Positions 17,759-26,805 are shown, counted from the stretch's first letter. The stretch is DNA of 56,673 nt from Sinorhizobium saheli (GCF_001651875.1 NZ_LNQB01000090.1:1-56673), one strand, 5' to 3'. The notes: generated by a model from the sequence alone, not told the origin. Program-made: numbers and translations.

Positions 17759-18634
17759 CTACCCCACGGCATGGCCGGCCAGGCCATAGACCCTCGGCTC
17801 GTTGTCCTTCAGGTTCAGGAAACGGCGTCCCCGGGACATGGTCGTAACGGTTTCGGAAACCGCCAATCGGCTCTGCTGCAGAAATTCGGCAAATGCCCCC
17901 GTTTCACGCGTATCCACGCGGGCGAACGCGCCTGCCAGATCCTTCAGATGCACGGCCGTGAGGTGGATCGCATCGTGATCGTTGCTCGCCACGATCGGGC
18001 CGACCACATGGCCACGCCCGAACTCGCGGCACATGGAATAGCCGACAGCCTCGCCACCGCGTCGCAATACGCGAATTGAAGCGTTTTCTGAAAGCAGCGC
18101 AAGCAGCTTGCCGCGATTCACCCCGAAGGCCCGGGTGTCGAGAGCGGCGATCTCCTCGAGCCTGTCGCCTGACAGTTCACTCAATTCCCCGTTCAGCGGC
18201 GGCAGTGCCGGAAGAACCGGTGCGACGTCGCCCTGGTACTGGTATCCGATCGCTTCCTTCGTGAAGCCGAGCGAAACGTAAAGCTTATAGGCCGCATCGG
18301 TCGCATTCAGGCTCAGATTGCGATCACCGCACCGCTCGAACACCTGTTCCATGAGCCATCGGGCGTTCCCTTGCGCTTGCGTGCGGGGCGATGTGATCAC
18401 CAGGCCGATGGTGGCAAAGTCGTTCCCATGGGGGAACCACATGGCGCTTCCGAAAACGCGCCCGATTCCGTCGACCGCGACGATCCCGTGGCCGGCGCGG
18501 CGCAGCAAATCCCAGTCCTTCGGCCGGTGCGGCCAGCCGACGCCGAGCGACAGCGCGTGAAGCAGGTTCACGTCCACATCATCGATATTCCGCGCGACCA
18601 ATTCGAATGATTTCAGGCGCACTGATTTTTGCAT
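17759..18634 (-). CDS. Two-domain GNAT acetyltransferase (YitH-like)
   Basis: This 291-residue protein has an N-terminal GNAT domain (residues about 10-135) with the acetyl-CoA loop region SPRTQAQGNARWLMEQ and the ATDAAYKLYVSLGFTKE block. A second, C-terminal acetyltransferase-like domain follows (ALDTRAFGVNRGKLLALL, GEAVGYSMCREFGRGHVVGPIVA). This two-domain layout is that of the YitH/HolE-type family of unknown substrate. It lies on the same strand as ridA and the alanine genes but is separated by a 287-bp region (18635-18921) in which I see no gene. Confidence 0.8.
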   Translation of the reverse strand: MQKSVRLKSFELVARNIDDVDVNLLHALSLGVGWPHRPKDWDLLRRAGHGIVAVDGIGRVFGSAMWFPHGNDFATIGLVITSPRTQAQGNARWLMEQVFERCGDRNLSLNATDAAYKLYVSLGFTKEAIGYQYQGDVAPVLPALPPLNGELSELSGDRLEEIAALDTRAFGVNRGKLLALLSENASIRVLRRGGEAVGYSMCREFGRGHVVGPIVASNDHDAIHLTAVHLKDLAGAFARVDTRETGAFAEFLQQSRLAVSETVTTMSRGRRFLNLKDNEPRVYGLAGHAVG

Positions 18635-18921
18635 TTTCAGATCATCCGCTCCGTTCGCCGCATTGTCCCGGTCTCAGCTACGACAGGGCCATCAAGGCTA
18701 GCGTCCATTGCAACCTGATCCAGTATTACACGCGTAGGGCGGCAGGTTTCGCTTGTTCTTGGTGATGATTCGAAATCTTTAGCCGAACCGATTGCTTCCC
18801 GCGGCCTCGCCCAGTGCGCGCGCGGCCGATCCGACCGCGTCCTCCGCGGCGGGATCGCCTCGGCGCTGATGCGGCGGCGACGCCTGTCATCGAGCGGAAC
18901 TGCAGCGCGAACTCGCTTTCT

Positions 18922-19302
18922 TCAGGCGAGGGCGATCACCGCCTCGATTTCGACCTGTGCGCCCTTCGGCAGCGCGCTGACCTCGTAGCAGGCGCGGGCG
19001 GGAAACGGTTTCTGGAAGAATGTCGCATAGACATTGTTGATGTCGGCGAACCGGGAAAGATCCGTCAACAGCACGGTCGTCTTGACGGTCCTCTCAATTC
19101 CCGATCCCGCCGCTTCGGCGATGGCGGCAATGTTTTTCAGGCATTGCCTTGCCTGCTCGACGGGATCGTCCGAGACGAACTCCCCGGTTGCCGGATCGAT
19201 CGGCAGCTGCCCCGAGACGAAAAGCAGATTGCCCACTTTGATTGCCTGCGAGAAGGGGCCGATGGCGCCCGGTGCGTTGGATGTCGTTACTGCCTCGTTC
19301 AT
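18922..19302 (-). CDS. RidA family enamine/imine deaminase
   Basis: This 126-residue protein of the YjgF/YER057c/UK114 family hydrolyses reactive enamine/imine intermediates to keto acids and ammonia. The trimer-active-site signature is present: GPFSQAIKVGNLLFVSGQLP, and the key arginine in FPARACYEVSALPKGAQVEIE. It lies downstream of dadA on the same strand, separated by a RIME repeat. Its expected substrate here is the 2-iminopropionate released by D-alanine oxidation (inference from context). Confidence 0.9.
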   Translation of the reverse strand: MNEAVTTSNAPGAIGPFSQAIKVGNLLFVSGQLPIDPATGEFVSDDPVEQARQCLKNIAAIAEAAGSGIERTVKTTVLLTDLSRFADINNVYATFFQKPFPARACYEVSALPKGAQVEIEAVIALA

Positions 19303-19329
19303 TTCTTGCCTCCTAGTTCACCTTTGCTT

Positions 19330-19431
19330 GGAGCGGGATGCGCTCACATGCGTTCGCGCCGCCGACCTATCCGTTTAGTTTTGCTGCTTTGTGCGACGCC
19401 AGGTGGAACCACCTGACTGCAAAATGCCCTA
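19330..19431. repeat. RIME-like palindromic repeat, full length
   Basis: The copy starts GAGCGGGATGCGCTCACATG and holds the inner palindrome CAGGTGGAACCACCTG before ending TGCAAAATGCCCTA. It sits in the 224-bp space between dadA and ridA and could form strong RNA hairpins in the transcript. Confidence 0.85.
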
Positions 19432-19526
19432 CTGCATGTCTCCTTGAACCGACCTCGACTTAAGGGCAAGGACATGCAGCAATTCAAAGTGTTACACCTT
19501 TGCCCGTCTTAGCGGCGCTGCGAAGA

Positions 19527-20777
19527 TCAGTTGTAGCGGCTGATCGCGAGATCGGCCGCGTCGATTTCCGGCTTGCGCCCGCTGACCAGATCGCTGATCA
19601 GCCGCGCCGAGCCGCAGCTCATCGTCCAGCCCAGCGTCCCGTGGCCGGTGTTCAGGAAGAGGCCGGCGATCTTCGTCTGGCCGATCACCGGCGTCCCGTC
19701 CGGGGTCATGGGCCGCAGCCCCGACCAGAAGGATGCCCTTCGCAGGTCGCCGCCCGGGAACAGATCGGTTACCGAATGGTCGAGGGTGCGCCGCCGGGCG
19801 TGGCCGAGGTCGTTCGTATAGCCCGAGATCTCCGCCATGCCGCCGACGCGAATACGGTCTCCGAGCCTTGTGATCGCGATCTTGTAGGTCTCGTCCATCA
19901 CCGTCGATTCCGGTGCGCGCGACGGGTCGGTGATCGGGATCGTCAGCGAATAGCCCTTGACGGGATAGACCGGCAGCCTGATGCCGAGCGGCCTGAGGAG
20001 CAGCGGCGAGAAGCTGCCGAGGGCAACCACGACAGCGTCCGCGGTCATCCTTTCCCGATCGGTCAGCACGCCGCGCACGCGGCCGTTCTCGACATCCAGT
20101 CCCCTGACGTGCGTTCCATAGGCGAAGCGGACGCCGAGCGCCGACGCCCTGGCGGCGAGCGCCTCGGTGAATTTGAAGCAGTCGCCCGTCTCATCCTTGG
20201 GTGTCAGCAGCCCGCCGACGATTTTCTCGCGCACATGCGTCAAGGCGGGCTCGACCCGGATGCAGCCGTCGCGGTCGAGCACCTTGTAGGGCACGCCGTC
20301 GGCGGCGAGCGCCTTGACGTCCTTGGCCGAGGCGTCGAGCTGCTGCTGCGTCCTGAAGAGCTGCAGGGTGCCTTGCATGCGCTCGTCATAGGCAATGCCG
20401 GTCTCCGCCCGCACGTCCGCCAGCGAGGTCCGGCTGTAGGCGGCGAGGCGCAGCATCCGGCTCTTGTTGACCGCGTAGCGTTCGGCGGTGCAGTTTCTCA
20501 GCATCTGCATCATCCAGGCGAGCATCGCGCGGTCGAGCTTCGGGCGCAGGATCAGCGGCGCGTGTTCCATGAACAGCCATTTCAGCGCCTTCATCGGAAT
20601 GCCCGGTGCTGCCCAGGGCGAGCAGTAGCCGAAGGAGACTTCGCCGGCATTGGCGAAACTGGTTTCAAGGGCCGGGCCCTGCTGGCGGTCGACCACGATA
20701 ACCTCGTGTCCGGCCTTGGCAAGCTGGTAGGCGCTGGTCACGCCGATCACGCCGGCGCCGAGAACGATGACTTTCAT
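19527..20777 (-). CDS. dadA: D-amino acid dehydrogenase small subunit
   Basis: This 416-residue FAD enzyme oxidatively deaminates D-alanine and other D-amino acids at the membrane and passes electrons to quinone. The N-terminal Rossmann motif [20 protein letters not shown] is followed by the DadA-typical [20 protein letters not shown] and [12 protein letters not shown]. The C-terminal [16 protein letters not shown] and [16 protein letters not shown] blocks complete the family pattern. Length equals the usual DadA. It starts 21 bp after the racemase gene and forms an operon with it. Confidence 0.95.
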   Translation of the reverse strand: MKVIVLGAGVIGVTSAYQLAKAGHEVIVVDRQQGPALETSFANAGEVSFGYCSPWAAPGIPMKALKWLFMEHAPLILRPKLDRAMLAWMMQMLRNCTAERYAVNKSRMLRLAAYSRTSLADVRAETGIAYDERMQGTLQLFRTQQQLDASAKDVKALAADGVPYKVLDRDGCIRVEPALTHVREKIVGGLLTPKDETGDCFKFTEALAARASALGVRFAYGTHVRGLDVENGRVRGVLTDRERMTADAVVVALGSFSPLLLRPLGIRLPVYPVKGYSLTIPITDPSRAPESTVMDETYKIAITRLGDRIRVGGMAEISGYTNDLGHARRRTLDHSVTDLFPGGDLRRASFWSGLRPMTPDGTPVIGQTKIAGLFLNTGHGTLGWTMSCGSARLISDLVSGRKPEIDAADLAISRYN

Positions 20778-20798
20778 GGTTTCCTCGATGATGGTTGC

Positions 20799-21932
20799 TC
20801 AGCGGTACCGCCGCTCGTAGCGGCGGCCGAGGCTGGTCAGGATTTCGTAGGAGATCGTGCCGGCGGCTTCGGCGACGTCCTCGAGCGTCTGGTGGGGGCC
20901 GAGAACCTCGACGAGGCTGCCAAGCGAAAGCGTGCCCTCGGGCAGGGCGGTGGCATCCACCGTCATGCTGTCCATCGAGACGCGGCCGACGATCGGCAGG
21001 CGAACGCCGTCGTAGAACACGGCGCCTCTGTCAGTGAGACTGCGGGGCAGGCCGTCGGCATAGCCGGCGGCGATCGTGGCGAGCCTGGCGGCAGAGGAGG
21101 TCACATGCGCGCCGCCGTATCCGACGCGCGTCCCCGCCGGAACCGTCCTCGTCTGGATGACGGCAACGTCGAGCCGAACGACCGGCTCCATCGGGTTGGG
21201 GCGCCCGGCAGTGGGCGCGCCGCCGTAGAGGGCGATGCCGGGGCGCGCCAGGACGCCATGATAGTCGCCCCCCAGAAAGATGCCGCCGGAATTGGCAAAG
21301 CAGAGATCGAGGCCGGCAAACTCGGCGGCGATCAGGCGCATCTCGGCGAGTTGGTCGTCATTCTGCCCGTTGTCCGCCTCGTCGGCGCAGGCAAGATGGC
21401 TCATGATGAAGAGGACTTCGACGTTCCCGCAAGCGGCGAGTTCGGCAGCAAGCGTCGTTCTTTCCTCCGGCGGGACGCCGAGACGCGACATGCCGGTGTC
21501 GAACTGCAGGACGGCCGGAAGAATGCGCCCGAGCTTGCCCGCCGTCAGTGACCACCGCCGGAATTGCTCGAGAGAGTTGAGGACCGGAACGATCCCGGCC
21601 TCGGCGCAACTGATCTCCGCTCCGGGCTGCAGCCCGTTCAGCACCACGATCTGCGTGTCGCTCGGCAGCAGCGGCCTGAGTTCGATCGCCTCCAGGAGAT
21701 GCGCGACGAAGAAATGACGGCAGCCCTGCGCATGGAGCGCCCCGCAGACCTGCCGGGCACCGAGGCCGTAAGCGTTCGCCTTGACGACGGCGGCGGCCGT
21801 TGCCGGCGCGACCGTCGCCGAAAGCTTTTGGTAGTTCCTGCGCAAGGCGGCAAGGTCGATCGTCAGGTAGCCGGAAGCGCCGGCGGCGGTCTCTACGTCG
21901 CGATTTTGAACAGGCAAGGCATGACGGTCCAT
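20799..21932 (-). CDS. dadX: Alanine racemase, catabolic
   Basis: This 377-residue fold-III PLP enzyme interconverts L- and D-alanine. The PLP lysine lies in VVKANAYGLGA, the catalytic tyrosine in RVGYGGAHV, and the substrate-binding QFDTGMSRLG block is present. ATG 21932 follows GAGGGG; an upstream in-frame TTG adds two residues. Its place directly before dadA, with a divergent Lrp-type gene, marks it as the catabolic DadX rather than the biosynthetic Alr. Confidence 0.9.
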   Translation of the reverse strand: MDRHALPVQNRDVETAAGASGYLTIDLAALRRNYQKLSATVAPATAAAVVKANAYGLGARQVCGALHAQGCRHFFVAHLLEAIELRPLLPSDTQIVVLNGLQPGAEISCAEAGIVPVLNSLEQFRRWSLTAGKLGRILPAVLQFDTGMSRLGVPPEERTTLAAELAACGNVEVLFIMSHLACADEADNGQNDDQLAEMRLIAAEFAGLDLCFANSGGIFLGGDYHGVLARPGIALYGGAPTAGRPNPMEPVVRLDVAVIQTRTVPAGTRVGYGGAHVTSSAARLATIAAGYADGLPRSLTDRGAVFYDGVRLPIVGRVSMDSMTVDATALPEGTLSLGSLVEVLGPHQTLEDVAEAAGTISYEILTSLGRRYERRYR

Positions 21933-22019
21933 CTGCAACCCCCTCGTTGCGCCGGAACATATTGAAACATTCGTGGAATATCCCGCCTAGCTCTGATCGA
22001 TTATTTCATTATATGGTCC

Positions 22020-22042
22020 TTGTTCGAGTAAACTGCGAACAA
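22020..22042. promoter_or_regulatory. Dyad in the divergent dadX/dadR intergenic region
   Basis: TTGTTCG (22020-22026) and CGAACAA (22036-22042) form a perfect inverted repeat centred 26 bp before the regulator start. The whole 21933-22056 spacer is AT-rich. It is a candidate operator for the adjacent Lrp-type regulator; that link is inference. Confidence 0.5.
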
Positions 22043-22056
22043 ACGAAAGATCATGC

Positions 22057-22521
22057 ATGGCCGCCATCGATGCGATCGACCGCAACATCCTGCGCCTCTT
22101 GCGGCTGAATGCCCGGATGAGCAATGCGCGCCTGGCGGAGGAAGTCGGCCTTTCGCCTTCGGCCTGTTTGCGGCGGATAAGGTTGCTCGAGGAAGCCGGC
22201 GTCATCCGCGGCTACACGGCGCTGGTCGACAGCGGGAGTTCCGAGGACACGATTGCGGTGATCATCAACATCACGCTCGAGCGCCAAACCGAGGAACACC
22301 TCGATCGTTTCGAGGCTGCCGTGCGCAAGCATCCGGAGATCCGCGAATGCTTTCTGATGACCGGCGGCTCGGACTACCTGCTACGGGTGGAAGTCGCGGG
22401 CGCCGGCGAGTTCGAGAGAATCCACAAGGACATTCTTTCGACGCTACCCGGTGTGCTCAGAATTCATTCGAGCTTCTCTATTCGCAACGTTCTCGCCACT
22501 CGTCCGAAGGGTCGACGGTGA
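22057..22521 (+). CDS. dadR: Lrp/AsnC-family regulator of alanine catabolism
   Basis: This 154-residue regulator has an N-terminal helix-turn-helix (DRNILRLLRLNARMSNARLAEE, LSPSACLRRIRLLEEAGVI, each within longer helices). A C-terminal RAM ligand-binding domain follows (CFLMTGGSDYLLRVEV). The divergent position next to dadX-dadA matches DadR, which activates these genes with alanine as co-effector. The name rests on context; other Lrp members share the fold. Confidence 0.88.
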   Translation: MAAIDAIDRNILRLLRLNARMSNARLAEEVGLSPSACLRRIRLLEEAGVIRGYTALVDSGSSEDTIAVIINITLERQTEEHLDRFEAAVRKHPEIRECFLMTGGSDYLLRVEVAGAGEFERIHKDILSTLPGVLRIHSSFSIRNVLATRPKGRR

Positions 22522-22554
22522 AGCCGATTCAATCGCGCCGGCGGTGGCGAAAAG

Positions 22555-22591
22555 TTCGGCTGCCGTCGGGATTTGTGCGACGGCAGCCGAA
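22555..22591 (+). terminator. Strong hairpin after dadR
   Basis: A perfect 14-bp stem (TTCGGCTGCCGTCG at 22555-22568, CGACGGCAGCCGAA at 22578-22591) with a 9-nt loop follows the regulator by 34 bp. No T-run follows, but the stability makes a transcription-end or RNA-stability role likely. Confidence 0.65.
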
Positions 22592-22776
22592 GAATGCCCT
22601 GGGAGGGTGGGCGATGCGTTGGCCACGGGCGGAGAGGCTTCGTGGTCCCCGCCATCGATCCATAGCTTAACAGCCAAGCGACAGATGGGCTGCCGTATTC
22701 CGGAGCGCGCAAGCACTTTCATCGGTTGATTGATGTATCTACAGCTAAATTAGCTTGAGAATTTCTTGTAAACTTT

Positions 22777-22871
22777 AGAGCTGGATGCGCTCACTTGCGT
22801 TTACGCGACGCCCTGTCTGTTTGCTTTCGCCGCATTTGTTCGCTGATTCCGCCTAGCTGCAGAATGCTCCA
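22777..22871. repeat. Degenerate RIME-like repeat
   Basis: TAGAGCTGGATGCGCTCACT opens a decayed copy that still shows the CGCATTTGTTCG linker and a TGCAGAATGCTCC end. The inner palindrome has lost its symmetry. It lies in the 654-bp space between dadR and the next gene, the rest of which (22592-23050) shows no supported gene. Confidence 0.6.
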
Positions 22872-23052
22872 GGCATCTACGTCTCGTGTATTCGATGGGT
22901 TCGGCACTCTCGAAGCCGATCGCGTCCTGCCTCTGCGGAGAACCTGCCGCTGAGGACGCCCCTCGGCGCCTGCAATCTGCCGACGTGGCCTCGGAAGACA
23001 GAACTTGACTCCAACGACCGGAGCGATCTCGTGAGTGTCCGGCGGACTAGTT

Positions 23053-23179
23053 CAACCGGCCGATCCTCGCGAGACGATGCATCGGCCAACAGGCCGAATG
23101 GATCAAAGGCTTCGATGAAGTCTATACCAGCGGCACGGCGCCGGTGAAAACGAACGAGACCCGGGAGGGCAAGCGATGA
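23053..23179 (+). pseudogene. 3' remnant of an unknown reading frame
   Basis: After an in-frame TAG, a frame of about 42 codons runs to a TGA that overlaps the start of the next gene as ATGA. It reads ...GQQAEWIKGFDEVYTSGTAP... with a charged tail. The coupling geometry and amino-acid composition look coding, yet no good start codon exists, so this may be the 3' end of a decayed gene formerly in an operon with the next one. I do not recognise the family. Confidence 0.3.
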
Positions 23180-23532
23180 GCCTGATGGAGTGGTTATTTG
23201 GCAAGCCCGAGACCTTCGAGAACGTGAGGGTGCTGCAGGGCCGGCCGGTTTTCGCCGGGACCACGATCGAGAAGTCTCCGCCGGCGATCGAGGTCGGACC
23301 GGATGGGGCCGATCCGCATGGCAGGGAGGACCGGGACCGCGTCCTGCTGGGGCAAACGCTGATCGACACCCTCGTTCCCTACGCGAGGAATCCGGCCCCC
23401 TTCTCCACCCACGAATTGCGGTACTTCACCAACCAGTGGATAGCCGCCATGTCGGAGGATGACCGGAGAGCCATGTCCGAAATCCTCGTGCGCAACAGGG
23501 GCAAACGCGACTTCAACAGGAGGAATAGATGA
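23176..23532 (+). CDS. Hypothetical protein, 118 residues
   Basis: I do not recognise this protein. It begins MSLMEWLFGKPETFENVRVL and has no signal peptide, membrane segment or cysteine. It is rich in charged residues, with an Arg/Lys/Asn-rich C-terminus (RNRGKRDFNRRNR). A weak GGGAGG lies about 8 bp before the ATG. The start overlaps the stop of a possible gene remnant. It converges with the dehydratase gene 50 bp downstream. Confidence 0.55.
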   Translation: MSLMEWLFGKPETFENVRVLQGRPVFAGTTIEKSPPAIEVGPDGADPHGREDRDRVLLGQTLIDTLVPYARNPAPFSTHELRYFTNQWIAAMSEDDRRAMSEILVRNRGKRDFNRRNR

Positions 23533-23582
23533 TGATCAATATCCTCTATCCATAGAACCTTCGAATCCGTTCCAAGAAACGC

Positions 23583-24560
23583 CTACTCAGGCGATTTGTA
23601 TATATTTGCAAGATCGCCCAGGTCCCAGTTCCCGCCAGACAACACCGCACAGACTTTTTCGTCGGGCTTGACGTCTATGCTACCCGCCAACAGTGCTCCG
23701 ACCCCGATCGAGGCGGCTGGTTCAGCGATCAATTTCGCATCCTTGGCGAGGGCGCGCATCCCGGCGATGATATGCTCGTCCTCGACAAGAACGATCTCGT
23801 CCACATATCTTTCGATGATCGGATACGGGTTTTGTCCCGGAACACTCAACCTCAAGCCATCCGCAATGGTGTCCTTCAAGGGAAGCGATGTGCGCTCCTT
23901 GTTGATCCGGCTGTGAAAATACTTCGGTGTCAAGGCAGGCTCCGCCCCGATAACGCGCACCGACGGCTTCGTTTCCTTTATGGCGGTAGCGATTCCCGAG
24001 ATCAGGCCTCCGCCGCCCAAGGGAACGATGACCGTGTCCACATCCTCCAGGTCTTCGAGTATCTCGCACCCGATCGTTCCCTGGCCGGCCATGACGACGG
24101 GGTCCTCGAAGCCGTGAATAACCGCATACTTGTTTCCTTCAGCGAGTTCGTAGACCTTTCTCCATCTGGCAGCATTATCACCGTCAAAAAGAATGACTTC
24201 CGCACCAAGGGCTTTTGTATTTTCAATCTTGATCTTGGGCGTGGTCACCGGAAGCACCAATATGACTTTTACGCCGAGCATCCTGGCCGCGTAAGAAAGC
24301 CCCTGGGCATGGTTGCCCGACGACGTGGCGATAATGCCGTTTTCGATCTCTTCTCGCGAGAGCGAGAGAGCCTTGTTCAGGGCGCCGCGGATCTTGAAGG
24401 CGCCGGTAATCTGCAGGGTTTCGGGTTTGAGATAAAGCTGACAGCCGGCGGCCTTCTCGATTTTCTCCGCGCGCAAGAGCGGCGTGTGCCTGACGTGCGG
24501 TTTCAGCCGTTCCCGGGCTTCACGGATGTCCTGAATGGTGGGGTAATTGCGCATGGTCAT
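23583..24560 (-). CDS. PLP-dependent threonine/serine dehydratase-like protein (EutB-like)
   Basis: This 325-residue fold-II PLP enzyme resembles biodegradative threonine dehydratases, serine racemases and the ectoine-use dehydratase EutB. The PLP lysine lies in QITGAFKIRGALN, the substrate loop in TSSGNHAQGLSYAA, and the phosphate-binding glycines in VPLGGGGLISGIA. It lacks the C-terminal ACT domain of biosynthetic IlvA. Its start codon overlaps the stop of the cyclodeaminase-like gene (TGATG), so the two are co-translated. The pairing recalls eutB-eutC, but no other ectoine gene is nearby, so the substrate stays open; 3-hydroxy-amino acids are the likeliest class. Confidence 0.85.
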   Translation of the reverse strand: MTMRNYPTIQDIREARERLKPHVRHTPLLRAEKIEKAAGCQLYLKPETLQITGAFKIRGALNKALSLSREEIENGIIATSSGNHAQGLSYAARMLGVKVILVLPVTTPKIKIENTKALGAEVILFDGDNAARWRKVYELAEGNKYAVIHGFEDPVVMAGQGTIGCEILEDLEDVDTVIVPLGGGGLISGIATAIKETKPSVRVIGAEPALTPKYFHSRINKERTSLPLKDTIADGLRLSVPGQNPYPIIERYVDEIVLVEDEHIIAGMRALAKDAKLIAEPAASIGVGALLAGSIDVKPDEKVCAVLSGGNWDLGDLANIYKSPE

Positions 24561-25549
24561 CACTCGAAAAACTGAAAGAAGGTGCCGACGCCATTGGCAA
24601 TGGCGTTTTGATAGATCGTGCCAGCCGTCGTATTGTCCTGGATGGCCATGCCGGTGGAATCGAAGATCGTGATTTCGTCATCACTTTCTCGTCCGGGCTT
24701 CCGCCCGAGCAGGACCTCGCCGATTTCGCCATGAATGTCGTCTCTGGCGATGATGCCTTTGTTCAGGGGATGCCACGTTTCGCCTTTTTCGGTGCACTGG
24801 GCAATCGAGTCGACGACGACTTTTGCGTTCCTGAAGATCTCCGGATCGAGCTCCTGTTTGCCGCGTTGATCCGTGCCGATTGCAACGATGTGCGTTCCGG
24901 GCTTCACCCAATCCGCTTCCACGAGTGACCCTTTCCCGCGGGTCGTCGTAATCAGGATATCGGCCTGCGCGACGGCTTCTTTCTTGGAGTTGGCCATGAT
25001 TACAGGAATGCCAAATTCGCTTTCGATATCCGCCTTGTATTTGGAAAGCGTGTCCCGGCTATTGTCCCATGCATGGATCTCTTCGATCTTCATGATCTCA
25101 TTGATCGCCCGGATTTGCATCCTTGCCTGATTTCCTGTCCCGATCGATGTAACCTTCCTGGCATTTTTCCTTGCCAGGGCTCTGACGGAGACGGCTCCAG
25201 ACGCTCCGGTCCGGAGACCGAGGATCAAGCTTCCGTCCATAACGCAGATCAACGCACCGCTCCTGGCATCAAACAGGAAGATGGTCGCCATACCGTTGGG
25301 CACGCCGTGTGCTGTCGGGTTATCAACGAACCCTCCAGAAGAGGCTTTCATGGAGATCAGTTCATTGGCCTTGTAGTAACCGAGCTTGAAGTCGATTTCC
25401 CCGGGCGGTGGGAGATCTATTCCTATATAGTCGGGTTGCTCCACCTGATCGCTGTTGAAGGCCTTGTATGCCTCTTCGACCGCGCCGATGACTTCCGTCA
25501 TGCCGATCAGCCGTCTGACTTCATCCTTCGTGAGCAGCAGCGTTTTCAT
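24560..25549 (-). CDS. Ornithine cyclodeaminase/mu-crystallin family protein (EutC-like)
   Basis: This 329-residue NAD(P)-binding protein belongs to the ornithine cyclodeaminase family, whose members deaminate, dehydrogenate or reduce imino and amino acids. It shows the N-terminal [20 protein letters not shown], the substrate region [15 protein letters not shown], the [18 protein letters not shown] motif and the Rossmann turn [15 protein letters not shown], then [15 protein letters not shown]. It is the first gene of a two-gene operon with the dehydratase. Base composition is slightly less GC-rich than neighbours. The reaction is unproven. Confidence 0.85.
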   Translation of the reverse strand: MKTLLLTKDEVRRLIGMTEVIGAVEEAYKAFNSDQVEQPDYIGIDLPPPGEIDFKLGYYKANELISMKASSGGFVDNPTAHGVPNGMATIFLFDARSGALICVMDGSLILGLRTGASGAVSVRALARKNARKVTSIGTGNQARMQIRAINEIMKIEEIHAWDNSRDTLSKYKADIESEFGIPVIMANSKKEAVAQADILITTTRGKGSLVEADWVKPGTHIVAIGTDQRGKQELDPEIFRNAKVVVDSIAQCTEKGETWHPLNKGIIARDDIHGEIGEVLLGRKPGRESDDEITIFDSTGMAIQDNTTAGTIYQNAIANGVGTFFQFFE

Positions 25550-25979
25550 GCATGACCTCTCTATTTTTCACGGGATGCATCGGCACCGCCCGCACCGCAA
25601 TCACCATAGGGGACGAGCGGCGAGAATAGTCGCCGCATTCGCCGCGGTCCGAAGCAGATTGTTCCGTATCGCCTCGGGACTTTGGCAGGAGTTGCGGCAG
25701 GCGTCTTTCCGAGCTTAGAGCGGGATGGGCTCCGCCACGGTCGGCACGCGACGCGGCGGCGCGGGCGGCGGCCTTTCTCTTGGCTGGCGGGGGATTGGCG
25801 GCCCCGCCCTGGGCTTCTCGACGGCCGGATCACCGTCACGCGCAATCCAAAGGGCCGACCGGACTTCCAGTCCAGAATTTTCTGCTCTTCAGTCGAGGAA
25901 TCCGAACGATACAGCGGCCGGAGCCGACCTACGATTGCTCGTGACGGAAACAGATCCCCGCCAAAAAAGGACGAAGCGC
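25550..25979. other. Intergenic region with possible RIME fragment
   Basis: This 430-bp divergent space has no gene I can support, although the frame upstream of the HAD start stays open to 25725. TTAGAGCGGGATGGGCTCC at about 25714-25732 matches the terminus of the RIME family, but the rest of the repeat is not recognisable. Promoters for both flanking genes must lie here. Confidence 0.35.
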
Positions 25980-26648
25980 ATGACCACTTTCCGCCCGAAA
26001 TTCATCACTTTCGACTGCCACGGCACGCTGATCAACTTTCAGATGGCGGAGGCGGCACGCGATCTTTACGGCGCTCGAATGAGCGAGCAGAAAATGCTGC
26101 AATTCATCGCGGACTTCTCTGCCTACCGCCTCGACGAGGTCATCGCCGACTGGAAGCCCTATGCGGAGGTGGTCCATAACGCACTGTCGAGGACCTGCAA
26201 ACGCAACGGCATCGACTTCAAGGACGAAGATGCCCAGATGGTATACGAGCGCGTTCCCACCTGGGGGCCGCATCCGGACGTTCCGGCGGGTCTTGCCAAG
26301 GTGGCCAAGGAAATTCCGCTGGTCATCCTGTCGAATGCAATGAACTCGCAGATCATGTCCAACGTCGAAAAGCTCGGCGCGCCTTTCCACGCCGTTTACA
26401 CCGCCGAACAGGTCGGGGCCTACAAGCCGCACTTCCGGGCTTTCGAATATCTGCTCGACATGCTCGGCTGCGGTCCGGAGGACATACTGCATTGCTCCTC
26501 CTCGTTCCGCTACGACCTGATGTCCGCACATGACCTCGGGATCAAGAACAAGGTGTGGGTCAATCGCGGTCACGAGCCGGCCAATCCCTATTACGGCTAT
26601 ACCGAGATCGCCGGCATCTCGGAACTGCCGGGCGTCGTCGGGCTTTGA
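25980..26648 (+). CDS. HAD-superfamily hydrolase, haloacid dehalogenase type II
   Basis: This 222-residue HAD enzyme has the nucleophile in ITFDCHGTLINFQ near residue 12, motif II LSNAMNS, motif III lysine in VGAYKPHFRAFEYLL, and CSSSFRYDLMSAHDLGIKNK. It resembles 2-haloacid dehalogenases, whose motif normally reads D-AYGTL; here Ala-Tyr is Cys-His, so a phosphatase or other hydrolase role is equally possible. Start 25980 follows AAAGGA by about 8 bp. It lies upstream of the transporter operon but has a separate promoter region. An aminotransferase remnant follows its stop codon in the same frame. Confidence 0.82.
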   Translation: MTTFRPKFITFDCHGTLINFQMAEAARDLYGARMSEQKMLQFIADFSAYRLDEVIADWKPYAEVVHNALSRTCKRNGIDFKDEDAQMVYERVPTWGPHPDVPAGLAKVAKEIPLVILSNAMNSQIMSNVEKLGAPFHAVYTAEQVGAYKPHFRAFEYLLDMLGCGPEDILHCSSSFRYDLMSAHDLGIKNKVWVNRGHEPANPYYGYTEIAGISELPGVVGL

Positions 26649-26805
26649 GAACCGCTTTCCGGCGGCCCGATCTCCTCTCACGCCTATCACGGCATCAGCG
26701 CGGCCACGGCGATGGTGTCGCCCAACCTGGGCGACGCCATCAAGCTCGGTCCTGCCATGCGCATGCAACCGCACAAGCCCGCGGGCTTGTCGGACCGCGC
26801 TCATG
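26649..26805 (+). pseudogene. Fragment of a class III aminotransferase
   Basis: In the frame of the HAD gene, right after its TGA, about 50 codons read GGPISSHAYHGISAA, then TAMVSPNLGDAIKLGP. The AYHG motif followed by a Ser-Pro and a Gly-Pro is characteristic of class III aminotransferases just after their PLP phosphate-binding region. No start and no remaining domain is present, so it is an internal scrap left by deletion. Confidence 0.5.

Noticed and set aside
19500..21551. 683-codon open frame antisense to dadA and dadX
   Set aside because: Both strands cannot be equally coding; dadA and dadX have full family motifs and ribosome sites, while the antisense frame has neither.
23583..25549. 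Complete ectoine degradation operon
   Set aside because: Only the EutB/EutC-like pair is present; hydrolase, deacetylase, transporter and regulator genes of that pathway are missing nearby.
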